55,940 nucleotides of DNA from Devosia psychrophila (GTDB lineage Bacteria; Pseudomonadota; Alphaproteobacteria; Rhizobiales; Devosiaceae): NCBI RefSeq assembly GCF_000971275.1, contig NZ_LAPV01000085.1, forward strand, positions 1-55,940, given 5' to 3'. The position numbers were made by a program, and so were the translations under genes. Position 1 is the first letter of the stretch; each line of letters starts with the position of its first letter. Of this stretch, positions 16,688-24,357 are shown in pieces. The notes beneath the pieces are model-generated. The model saw only the letters and a list, made by a program, of their open reading frames with translations. It made no database searches and was not told the DNA's origin.

Positions 16688-17608
16688 CTAGCGGTCCTTG
16701 GGGTCAAGCGCGTCGCGCAGGCCGTCGCCGATATAGGTGAGGCAAAGCAACAGGCTCACCAGCACCACGGCCGGTCCGATCAACATCCAGGGCAGCGTTT
16801 CTGCCACCGGCGCACCGAACGAGATCAGCGTACCCAGCGAAGTCTGCGGTTCCTGCACGCCAAGCCCCAGATAGGAGAGGAAGCTCTCGGTGAGGATGAT
16901 TTCGGGAATGGTCAGCGTTGCGTAGATCACCACCGGACCGCTCAGATTGGGTACGATGTGTCGGAAGATGATCGCCCACGACGAAGCGCCGCTCGCCCGG
17001 GCTGCCTCGACGAACTCGCGCTCCTTGATGGAAAGGGTTTGCCCACGCACGATACGCGCCATGGTCAGCCATTCGAGACACCCGATGCCCACGAACAGCA
17101 GCACCGGATTACGCCCGAAGATCACCACGAGGATGATCACGAACAAAATGTATGGCAGCGCATACATGATGTCGACGAAGCGCATCATCACCGCATCGAC
17201 CCGGCCGCCGAAATAGCCTGCCACCGCGCCATAGACCACCCCGATGACCACCGAAACCATGGTTGCGACCATGGCCACGATCAGGCTCATCTGCGTGCCC
17301 TGCATGATGCGGGCCAGCATGTCGCGACCGTTTTGGTCGGTGCCGGCAAAATGGCCGGCCTCGAAATTAGGCGGCTTGCGAATGCCGCTCCAGTCGATCT
17401 TGTCATAGGTCCAGGGCAGGAAATAGGGCCCGAGGAACGCAAACAGGATGATGAAAAGCACCACGCCGACCGAGACCACGGCCGCCTTGTTGCGAACCAT
17501 GCGCCGCGTAGCGTCCTGTGTCAGCGAGCGGCCCTTCGGCGCGTCCAGCGTTTCCAGCTTGCGCGCATACTCTGTCAGGACCGCGTCCTTGCCAGTTAGT
17601 CCGGCCAT
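16688..17608 (-). CDS. oppC: Peptide ABC transporter permease, OppC-like
   Basis: 306 residues. The N-terminal cytoplasmic segment (RKLETLDAPKGRSLTQDAT) leads to a first membrane helix (VSVGVVLFIILFAFLGPYFL), followed by a loop containing HFAGTDQNGRDMLARIMQG and five more helices. The EAA loop EFVEAARASGASSWAIIFRH contacts the ATPases. The start codon overlaps the oppB stop by one base (TAATG), so translation is coupled. Confidence 0.92.
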   Translation of the reverse strand: MAGLTGKDAVLTEYARKLETLDAPKGRSLTQDATRRMVRNKAAVVSVGVVLFIILFAFLGPYFLPWTYDKIDWSGIRKPPNFEAGHFAGTDQNGRDMLARIMQGTQMSLIVAMVATMVSVVIGVVYGAVAGYFGGRVDAVMMRFVDIMYALPYILFVIILVVIFGRNPVLLFVGIGCLEWLTMARIVRGQTLSIKEREFVEAARASGASSWAIIFRHIVPNLSGPVVIYATLTIPEIILTESFLSYLGLGVQEPQTSLGTLISFGAPVAETLPWMLIGPAVVLVSLLLCLTYIGDGLRDALDPKDR

Positions 17609-18531
17609 TAGTGGTACCTCACCTTCGGATCGAGCCAGGCGTAGAGGATATCGACCAGAAGGTTCACCGCCAGAATGATGACCATGTACAAAATGGTCGT
17701 ACCCAGCACGAGACCATAGTCACGATTGAGCGCAGCACTGATGAAATATTTGCCGATGCCCGGCAGGGCGAACACCTGCTCGACAATCAGCGAGCCAGTC
17801 AGCAGATAGCTGAGCCCCGGCCCGAGATAGGACACCACCGGCAGCAGCGCCGGCTTGATGGCGTGGCGCGCCAGGATCAGTCTTTGGCCCAGGCCCTTGG
17901 CCTTGGCGGTGCGGATATAGTTGGTGCCCAGCACCTCGATCATCGAGCCGCGCATCAGCCGCGCGGTACGTCCGGCGTGCGGCAGGACCAGCACGGTTAC
18001 CGGCAGCACCAGATGGGCAAGCGACCCGTTCTGCCAGCCACCAGCCGGGAACCAGTTGAGATAGACGCCGAACACCAGTTGGAGGATGGCGGCCATCAGG
18101 AAGTTGGGCACCACGAGCCCCACCATCACCAGCATGACCAGCACGTAATCTGGCCACTTGTTCTGGTTGACCGCAGATAGTGCTCCAGCGACGAGGCCGA
18201 CGATGGTCCCGATCACGAAGGCGGTAAAACCCAGCATCAGGGTGAACGGCAGGCCGATCCACAGCATCTGGGCGACGGTGAAGTCATTGTAGACCATCGA
18301 AGGTCCGAAATCGCCGTGCAGCAGACGCCAGACATACAGCAGGTACTGCTGGATCAGCGGCAGATCGAGGTTGTAGTGGGCGCGCAGGTTAGCCAGCGTC
18401 GCTGGCGGCAGCGCGCGTTCCCCGTCGAACGGGCCGCCCGGTGCCAGGCGCAAAATAAAGAAACATGCGGTAACGGCAATCAGCGCTATCGGGATGGCCG
18501 ACAGCACGCGCCGCGATACATATCCAAACAT
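17608..18531 (-). CDS. oppB: Peptide ABC transporter permease, OppB-like
   Basis: 307 residues from the ATG at 18531 (MFGYVSRRVLSAIPIALIAV), which starts right at the first membrane helix as in other OppB proteins; an upstream in-frame start at 18555 adds eight residues. The periplasmic loop has LAPGGPFDGERALPPATLAN and the EAA loop reads NYIRTAKAKGLGQRLILARH. It forms the membrane channel with OppC. A hairpin separates it from oppA, consistent with the excess of binding protein usual in these systems. Confidence 0.92.
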   Translation of the reverse strand: MFGYVSRRVLSAIPIALIAVTACFFILRLAPGGPFDGERALPPATLANLRAHYNLDLPLIQQYLLYVWRLLHGDFGPSMVYNDFTVAQMLWIGLPFTLMLGFTAFVIGTIVGLVAGALSAVNQNKWPDYVLVMLVMVGLVVPNFLMAAILQLVFGVYLNWFPAGGWQNGSLAHLVLPVTVLVLPHAGRTARLMRGSMIEVLGTNYIRTAKAKGLGQRLILARHAIKPALLPVVSYLGPGLSYLLTGSLIVEQVFALPGIGKYFISAALNRDYGLVLGTTILYMVIILAVNLLVDILYAWLDPKVRYH

Positions 18532-18596
18532 GGGGTCCGGACCTTTCAACTCCACTGCGTCGCTTCGTCATGCGCCGCTTTGTGGATAATAAAATA

Positions 18597-18630
18597 CGGC
18601 GCCGCCCTCCCAAAGGGGCGACGCCGCGCG
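18597..18630 (-). terminator. Partial terminator/stabilising hairpin between oppA and oppB
   Basis: Minus strand: GGCGTCGCCC and GGGCGGCGCC (nine Watson-Crick pairs and one G-T) around CTTTGGGA, then GTATTTTATT. It lies just after the oppA stop and would let part of the transcription reach oppBCDF. Confidence 0.65.
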
Positions 18631-18640
18631 ATTGTCGAGC

Positions 18641-20257
18641 CTATTCGGTCTTGGTCAGCCAGCGCGTGCGGTGAATGTCCGAAGCGTTGTTGACGAAACC
18701 GGTGACTGACGGAGCGACCACGTTCTGTGCGATGTAGTTGTAGATCGGGATGGCAGCATATTCGTCCATGGCGATCTTTTCGGCTGCACCAAGCAGCTTG
18801 GCACGCGCTGCCAGGTCGACTTCGGTGGTCGCCTTGTCAACCAGCGCCTCGAACTCGTCGTTCGAATAACGGCCGTAGTTGTTGCCCCAGTTGGTGGTGC
18901 CGTCCTGCTCGATGCCCTGGCGGAGCAGGTCGAGCGTGTTGGACGGATCCGAATAGTCCAGCAGCCAGCCGGCACGACCGACCTCGAAGTCACCGGCGCG
19001 CAAGGCGTCGTAGTGCACGGCCGTTTCCGAGTTGAACAACTCGACCTTGACGCCGATCTGTTCCCACATCGATGAAATCGCCACCGCGATGCGCTGATGG
19101 TTGTCGTTGGTATTGTACTTGAGCTGCAGCGTCAGCGGCGTCGACGAGGTGTAGCCGAGGCCTTCCATGATGGTCTTGGCTTCGGCGACGCGCTCTTCAT
19201 ACGAAAGACCGATCCACTCGGGCTGGTACAGCGGCACGCCTTCGTAGTTCGCCGTACCTTCCGGCACCCAGCCATACAACGGCAATTCGCCGGTACCCAG
19301 CACGTCGGGACCGATCACGTCGCGGTTGATGGCCATCGACAGCGCCTTGCGCACGTCGACATTGTCGAACGGCGGCTTTTCCTGGTTGATCACATAGTAA
19401 TAGATGCCAAGGAAGGCGCCAAAATAATCCTGGCCCGGCAGGTTGGTCTTGATCCACTCGGCCTGGTCGGACGGAATATCGACGAGGATGTCATATTCGC
19501 CGGCGCGGTAGCGCGACAGGGCAGCCGAAAGATCGTCCTGCACGAAGTAGTTCACTTCGTCGATCTGGACGTTGGCAGCATCCCAGTAGGTCGCGGACTT
19601 GACCGACTTGATATAGCTTCCTGGAACCCACTCGGTGGGGGTGTAGGGCCCGTTCGATACGATATTGGCAACCTGCGTCCACTGCGCACCCACTTTGTCG
19701 ATCACATGCTTTGGCACGGGATAGGACGTGTAGTGCGTCAATGCCTGCAGGAAAAACGGCGTCGGGCCTTCAAGCGTGATCTCGACCGTCTTGTCGTCGA
19801 GCGCCTTGACGCCGAGCTCGCTGAAATCGGTCACGGTGCCTTCGGCGATTTCCGACGCATTGACGATCGGGAACTGCAGATAGGCATAATCCGACGCGGT
19901 CTTGGGATCGAACAGGCGCTGGAAGGCGAACACGAAGTCTTCGGCGGTCACCGGTACGCCGTCGGACCACTGGATGCCGTCACGCAGCGTGAAGGTGTAA
20001 ACCAGGCCATCGTCGGAGATGGTATGGCTTTCAGCCTGGCCGGGAATGGCTTCGGCATTGGCATCTTCGGTCATCAGGCCTTCCATATAATCGCCGATGA
20101 TGCGGTTTTCCCAATCGCCCGATGCCTGATGCGGATCGATCGAGCCGGGCTCGGAGCCATTCATCATATTGAGCGTCGCAGCCATTGCCGTGCTGCTCAT
20201 CAGCAGGGCGATCGCGCTGGCGGTCAATGCCGCAGTCAAGGTTTGTGTGAGTTTCAT
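18641..20257 (-). CDS. oppA: Periplasmic oligopeptide-binding protein, OppA-like
   Basis: 538 residues from the ATG at 20257, which has AAGGAG nine bases upstream and opens with a signal peptide (MKLTQTLTAALTASAIALLM, cleaved after TAMA). It is a family 5 solute-binding protein: LNMMNGSEPGSIDPHQASGD at the mature N-terminus, ITISDDGLVYTFTLRDGIQW-type strands, and the conserved FAFQRLFDP and DVRKALSMAINRDVI. It captures peptides for OppBCDF. It is the first gene of the operon. Its upstream region holds two TTGAC-type palindromes related to those near the fad genes. Confidence 0.93.
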   Translation of the reverse strand: MKLTQTLTAALTASAIALLMSSTAMAATLNMMNGSEPGSIDPHQASGDWENRIIGDYMEGLMTEDANAEAIPGQAESHTISDDGLVYTFTLRDGIQWSDGVPVTAEDFVFAFQRLFDPKTASDYAYLQFPIVNASEIAEGTVTDFSELGVKALDDKTVEITLEGPTPFFLQALTHYTSYPVPKHVIDKVGAQWTQVANIVSNGPYTPTEWVPGSYIKSVKSATYWDAANVQIDEVNYFVQDDLSAALSRYRAGEYDILVDIPSDQAEWIKTNLPGQDYFGAFLGIYYYVINQEKPPFDNVDVRKALSMAINRDVIGPDVLGTGELPLYGWVPEGTANYEGVPLYQPEWIGLSYEERVAEAKTIMEGLGYTSSTPLTLQLKYNTNDNHQRIAVAISSMWEQIGVKVELFNSETAVHYDALRAGDFEVGRAGWLLDYSDPSNTLDLLRQGIEQDGTTNWGNNYGRYSNDEFEALVDKATTEVDLAARAKLLGAAEKIAMDEYAAIPIYNYIAQNVVAPSVTGFVNNASDIHRTRWLTKTE

Positions 20258-20347
20258 CGGGGTCCCGTCTCCTTGTGGAATTCCTGAGATTGTCATGTTT
20301 CCGCAATCATATCGTCGCGGATTGGCATTAGCCTTGAGGCCAGAAGT

Positions 20348-20425
20348 TTGACCGTCCGGTCAAGATGCTGGACGGTATTATGCTATTCCGTCCACTGACA
20401 AGCAAAACATTGACCTAAACGTCAA
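20348..20425 (-). promoter_or_regulatory. Operator cluster upstream of oppA
   Basis: Three palindromes: TTGACCGTCCGGTCAA (20348-20363); TGGACGG, 12 bases, CCGTCCA (20369-20394); and TTGACCTAAACGTCAA (20410-20425). The outer two are 62 bases apart, close to six helical turns. A possible minus-strand promoter (TTGTCA, 15 bases, TAATAC) lies between them. The half-sites TTGAC(C/G) resemble the fadE/fadD palindromes, so the same or a related regulator may bind. Confidence 0.55.
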
Positions 20426-20505
20426 GCCCGCCCGATTTGTCAACACAGTGCCGACAGGCCCGTCTGTGAGCGCCGGGCACAGGCCACAATCGATACAACA
20501 GGGCG

Positions 20506-20667
20506 CTAGCCGCCAAGCCAGCCTGCCTGTTGTACGCCATACAACACCACCGCGAGCGCCACGAGGCCGACCCACGGCACCCAGCCGGGAAGCGGACCGC
20601 GCGGCTTTTTCACCGGCGGCTCGGGCTGCTTTTCGGGCCGTTTGAATTTCAGCACATTCTCGTTCAT
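20506..20667 (-). CDS. Small single-pass membrane protein, coupled to fadI
   Basis: 53 residues. A basic, proline-rich N-terminus (NVLKFKRPEKQPEPPVKKPR) is followed by one membrane helix (WVPWVGLVALAVVLYGVQQA). The ATG overlaps the fadI stop (ATGA), which favours a real, translationally coupled gene. I recognise no family. By charge the N-terminus would be cytoplasmic. It may tether a beta-oxidation enzyme or be a regulator; this is speculation. Confidence 0.6.
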   Translation of the reverse strand: MNENVLKFKRPEKQPEPPVKKPRGPLPGWVPWVGLVALAVVLYGVQQAGWLGG

Positions 20668-21947
20668 GCGGCGCTCTCGACAATGGCGGCGACACCCTGT
20701 CCACCCGCCGTACAGACGCTCAGCAAAGCGCGTTTTCCTGGTTCCGTCGAGAGCAGTTTGGCGGTGAGGCCCAGGATGCGCGCACCGGTCGCGGCGAAGG
20801 GGTGGCCGTAGGCGAGGCTTGAGCCCTTGAGGTTGATCTTGGCGGGGTCGATCGGGCCCAGCACGCTGTCGCGTCCGAGCACGTTTTTGCAGTAGTCCGC
20901 GTCGTTCCAGGCCTTTAGCGTACACAGCACCTGCGCCGCAAAAGCCTCATGCAGTTCAAAATAGTCGACGTCTTCAAAGCTCAGCCCACGCCGCGCCAGC
21001 ATCTCGCTGACCGCAATGGTCGGCGCCATCAGCAGCCCTTCGCCATGCGCGAAGTCATTGCCGGCCACGCGGCCGGTCGTCAGATATGCCAAAATCGGCA
21101 ACCCACGCGCTTTCGCCCACTCTTCACTCGCCAACAATACCGCCGACGCGCCATCGGTCAAAGGCGTCGAATTGCCTGCGGTTAAAGTCCCGTGGCCGCT
21201 CGATTTATCGAAAGCCGGCTTCAGCGATGCCATCTTCTCGACATTAGCGTCCGCGCGAACGTTATTGTCCCGCATTAGTCCCGCACACGAGACGAGCAGG
21301 TCGTCGTGAAAACCTTCGTCATAGGCCTTGGCCGCATTGCGATGGCTCGCCACCGCCAGCTCGTCCTGCGCCTGTCGCGTAATGCCCCATTCGCGCGCCA
21401 TCAGCTCGCAATGCTGGCCCATCGACATGCCGGTGCGCGGCTCGTTGACCGAAGGCGCCACGGGCGTCAATTCGCCAAACGAAAAGCCCTTGAACGCCTT
21501 GAACTTGTCGCCAGTCGAGCGCGCCATATTTACGTCGAGCAACCGGTGCTGGAACTTGTTGCCGAACACGATCGGGCTGTCGCTGACCGTATCTGAACCA
21601 GCGGCAATTCCGCTGTCGATCTCGCCCGAGGCAATCTTGGCCGCCAGCATCAGCGCCGCCTGCAGGCTGGTGCCGCAAGCAATCTGCATTGTCGTGCCCG
21701 GAGTGCGCGGTGACAAACCGGCGTCCAGCGCCGCCTCGCGCGCAATGTTGAAATCGCGGCTATGCCCGATCACCGATCCGGCGACGACCTCGTCCACCTT
21801 TTCGCCCTTGAGCCCGAACTTGTCGGCCAGTCCGGCCAGCACCGTACCCAGCATCGAGAGGTTGGTTTCCTCGACATAGGCCGTGTTGCCCCGCGCAAAC
21901 GGAATGCGCGCCGAACCCACGATGGCAACTTTGCGAAGTTCAGTCAT
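20664..21947 (-). CDS. fadI: 3-ketoacyl-CoA thiolase / acetyl-CoA C-acyltransferase, FadI-like
   Basis: 427 residues. Cleaves 3-ketoacyl-CoA with CoA in the last step of beta-oxidation. The nucleophilic Cys91 is in MQIACGTSLQAA. The second active-site cysteine C412 is in SVCTAGGQG, with histidines in FELHEAFAAQ and at H382 in AYGHPFAATGAR. The length and the ARIPFARG N-terminus fit FadI (long thiolase) rather than the roughly 390-residue FadA/PhaA type. It follows fadJ by one base and precedes the small membrane protein gene, so it is in the fadE-lipoprotein-fadJ-fadI operon. Confidence 0.92.
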   Translation of the reverse strand: MTELRKVAIVGSARIPFARGNTAYVEETNLSMLGTVLAGLADKFGLKGEKVDEVVAGSVIGHSRDFNIAREAALDAGLSPRTPGTTMQIACGTSLQAALMLAAKIASGEIDSGIAAGSDTVSDSPIVFGNKFQHRLLDVNMARSTGDKFKAFKGFSFGELTPVAPSVNEPRTGMSMGQHCELMAREWGITRQAQDELAVASHRNAAKAYDEGFHDDLLVSCAGLMRDNNVRADANVEKMASLKPAFDKSSGHGTLTAGNSTPLTDGASAVLLASEEWAKARGLPILAYLTTGRVAGNDFAHGEGLLMAPTIAVSEMLARRGLSFEDVDYFELHEAFAAQVLCTLKAWNDADYCKNVLGRDSVLGPIDPAKINLKGSSLAYGHPFAATGARILGLTAKLLSTEPGKRALLSVCTAGGQGVAAIVESAA

Positions 21948-21948
21948 G

Positions 21949-23910
21949 TTACGCCTTCCCGTCTTTTCTTGCCTTGAGCGGCCCGCCGAGGAACGGAGCG
22001 AAGCCGGTTCCCATGATCACGCCGATATCGGCGAGGCCATCATTGGCGACGACGCCTTCGGCCAGCACCACCTCGGTCATATCAACCAGCGGCTTTACCA
22101 ATTCACGCCCCAACGCGGCCAAGTCGGAATGCGCCGGGACCTCGCCCTTCTGCGCCTTGCCTTCGACCCATTTGTAAAAGCCTTCGCCAGTCTTGCGGCC
22201 CAGCTTGCCAGCTTTCACCAGTTGGTCGAACTGCGAGCCATCCGGCACGCCATGCCCAAGCTCGGTCGCCACTGACTTGCCGACGTCCAGCCCCACCGTA
22301 TCCATCAGCTCGATCGGCCCCATCGGCATGCCGAAGGCCACCGCCGCTGCGTCGAGCAATTCCTTGCTTTCGCCCCGCTCCACACGTTCGACCGCGCCGA
22401 GCATGTAGGGCATCAGCACCCGGTTCACCAAAAACCCCGGCGCCGACTTGACCACCACCGGCGACTTGCCGATGGCCAGGGCAAACGCTGCTCCCTTGCC
22501 GATTTCCGCATCGGTGTTGAAGGTCGATCGGATCACCTCAACCAGCGGCAACTGCGCTACCGGGTTGAAGAAATGCAGTCCGATCAGCCGCTCCGGCTGC
22601 TTCAGCTTTTCCGCAATGCGCTCCAATTCGATGGACGACGTATTGGTCGCAAGAATCGCCCCCGGCTTGAGCTTGTCTTCGAGCCCTCCAAAGATCGCCT
22701 GCTTGACCTCGAGCTTTTCCACCACAGCCTCGATGATCACATCGGCCCGCGACACTCCCTTGCCGGTCGGATCGGCCTCGAGCCGCAGCACAGCCGCGTC
22801 GATCTCGTACTTCTTGCGTAGCCTCTTCTTGAATAGCTTCTTGCCCCGATCCAGCGCCGGCGTGATGCGCTCCATATCGAGATCCTGCAGCGTCACGCTC
22901 ATGCCGCGCAACGCGCACCAGGCAGCAATATCGCCACCCATCACGCCGGCCCCGATCACATGCACCCGCGCAAACTTGACGCCCTTGGTTCCCTGCTTCT
23001 TCAGTGCTTCAGAAGCAAAGAACACCCGGCGCAGGTTGGTCGCCGTTGTGCTGCTCATCAGTGGCACGAAGGCATCCACCTCGCCGGCAATCATCGCCCG
23101 CCAGTCATTGCCGTGTTTTTCGAACAGCTCGATCAGCGCAAACGGCGCCGGATAATGTTCCGGCCGTGCCTTCTTGCCGGCCTGTTCCTTCATCTTGCCG
23201 GCGACATAGCCGCGCAACGGCCCCATCGCCATGATGCGCTTGAAAAAACCGGCCTCGGTGGATTTCCGCTTTTGCAGCACCGCCTTGCGCGCTTCCCAGC
23301 GGAGCATATCGCGATGCCGCACCAGTTTGTCGACAAGGTTCAGCCCGCGCGCAGCACCAGCCCGCAGCATCTTGCCGGTCAGCATGATCTGCATCGCATC
23401 GACCGGCCCGGCCTGGCGGATCGACCGCCCGGTGCCGCCAAAGCCCGGGAAAATCCCCAAGCCCACTTCGGGAAAACCAATCCGCGTCTTGTCGTCATTG
23501 ACTGCCACGCGATAGTGGCAGGCCAGCGCCAGTTCCAGCCCGCCGCCGAGGCAGAAGCCATGGATACCAGCCACCACCGGGATTTTCAGTTTTTCGATCC
23601 GCGCAAACAGCGCATGCGTGCGCCGCAGCGCCTCCGGCAGCACCGAAAAGTCGCTCATCGCATCGAACTCGGACACATCCGCGCCCGCGATAAACCCGCT
23701 ATCCTTACCCGATAGCAGGATCACGCCAGCCAGTTCATCGCTCGCCGCCAGCTCTTCAAACCGAGAGACGAGCGTCTCCAGCTCCGTGATCGCCTCGCGG
23801 CTCAGCGTATTGACCGGAGCGCCGGGAGTATTGATGGTGAGCCACCCCAGATTCTCCACGTCGCGGTGGAAGCTCCAATTCCTGGTCTCAGGCATCTGCG
23901 GTTGGATCAT
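21949..23910 (-). CDS. fadJ: Bifunctional enoyl-CoA hydratase / 3-hydroxyacyl-CoA dehydrogenase, FadJ-like
   Basis: 653 residues catalysing hydration and NAD-dependent oxidation in beta-oxidation. The crotonase domain spans about 1-200 (FIAGADVSEFD and GFCLGGGLELALACHY give the oxyanion hole). A helical linker follows. The NAD-binding Rossmann motif VHVIGAGVMGGDIAAW is at about 323, with the dehydrogenase catalytic region LHFFNPVAQLPLVEVI. The C-terminal domain holds PGFLVNRVLMPYMLGAVERV. It forms the trifunctional complex with FadI, encoded immediately downstream. The start gives PETRNWSFHRDVENLGWLTI, as in relatives. Confidence 0.93.
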   Translation of the reverse strand: MIQPQMPETRNWSFHRDVENLGWLTINTPGAPVNTLSREAITELETLVSRFEELAASDELAGVILLSGKDSGFIAGADVSEFDAMSDFSVLPEALRRTHALFARIEKLKIPVVAGIHGFCLGGGLELALACHYRVAVNDDKTRIGFPEVGLGIFPGFGGTGRSIRQAGPVDAMQIMLTGKMLRAGAARGLNLVDKLVRHRDMLRWEARKAVLQKRKSTEAGFFKRIMAMGPLRGYVAGKMKEQAGKKARPEHYPAPFALIELFEKHGNDWRAMIAGEVDAFVPLMSSTTATNLRRVFFASEALKKQGTKGVKFARVHVIGAGVMGGDIAAWCALRGMSVTLQDLDMERITPALDRGKKLFKKRLRKKYEIDAAVLRLEADPTGKGVSRADVIIEAVVEKLEVKQAIFGGLEDKLKPGAILATNTSSIELERIAEKLKQPERLIGLHFFNPVAQLPLVEVIRSTFNTDAEIGKGAAFALAIGKSPVVVKSAPGFLVNRVLMPYMLGAVERVERGESKELLDAAAVAFGMPMGPIELMDTVGLDVGKSVATELGHGVPDGSQFDQLVKAGKLGRKTGEGFYKWVEGKAQKGEVPAHSDLAALGRELVKPLVDMTEVVLAEGVVANDGLADIGVIMGTGFAPFLGGPLKARKDGKA

Positions 23911-23919
23911 TTTTGCTCC

Positions 23920-24357
23920 TCAAATCGGGTCTTCTGGATGTATCGCGATCCAAAGCCCTTCAAACTCACAGCTCGCGTCCACCCGAATTCCTACGCTGTA
24001 GGTTAGCCGGCTGGTGTCGAAACGGTTGTTCATGCTCCAGAAGATGTCTCGGTCGCTCTGGGTGCTCACCGACGCACAATCCTTGGCCAGATACTTCTCC
24101 ATTGACACCGGACTATTTTCGTTCGGCGCAAAACCATCTTGTCGGAGCTCGTCCAACAGCGTGTCTATCGAGATTGGCCACTCGTCTTTGACATCGCTTT
24201 CATCCAATTCAACGGAGTCAACGATGTGCTTCCTCTGCATTTCATCAAGCATAACAGTTACGAATGATGCCCTCGGATTTCCGTCATCGAGCTTCTGATT
24301 GCATCCACAGATCCCTACCAAGGGAAACAGCATGAGAAGGCGCCGCAAGCGCAACAT
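23920..24357 (-). CDS. Putative lipoprotein of unknown function inside the fad operon
   Basis: 145 residues. A basic start (MLRLRRLLMLFPLVGICGCN) gives a short lipoprotein signal with the likely lipidated cysteine in ICGC at residue 19; another cysteine lies at 17. The remainder is soluble and acidic, with no family I recognise. The ATG lies directly after the fadE stop and the gene ends nine bases before fadJ, so it is cotranscribed. Its codon use and lower G+C content differ from the fad genes on each side, suggesting it was inserted into the operon. Confidence 0.65.
   Translation of the reverse strand: MLRLRRLLMLFPLVGICGCNQKLDDGNPRASFVTVMLDEMQRKHIVDSVELDESDVKDEWPISIDTLLDELRQDGFAPNENSPVSMEKYLAKDCASVSTQSDRDIFWSMNNRFDTSRLTYSVGIRVDASCEFEGLWIAIHPEDPI

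Noticed and set aside
16622..17599. 325-codon open frame opposite oppC
   Set aside because: His/Gln/Asp-rich artefact of the antisense frame; the OppC permease is clear.
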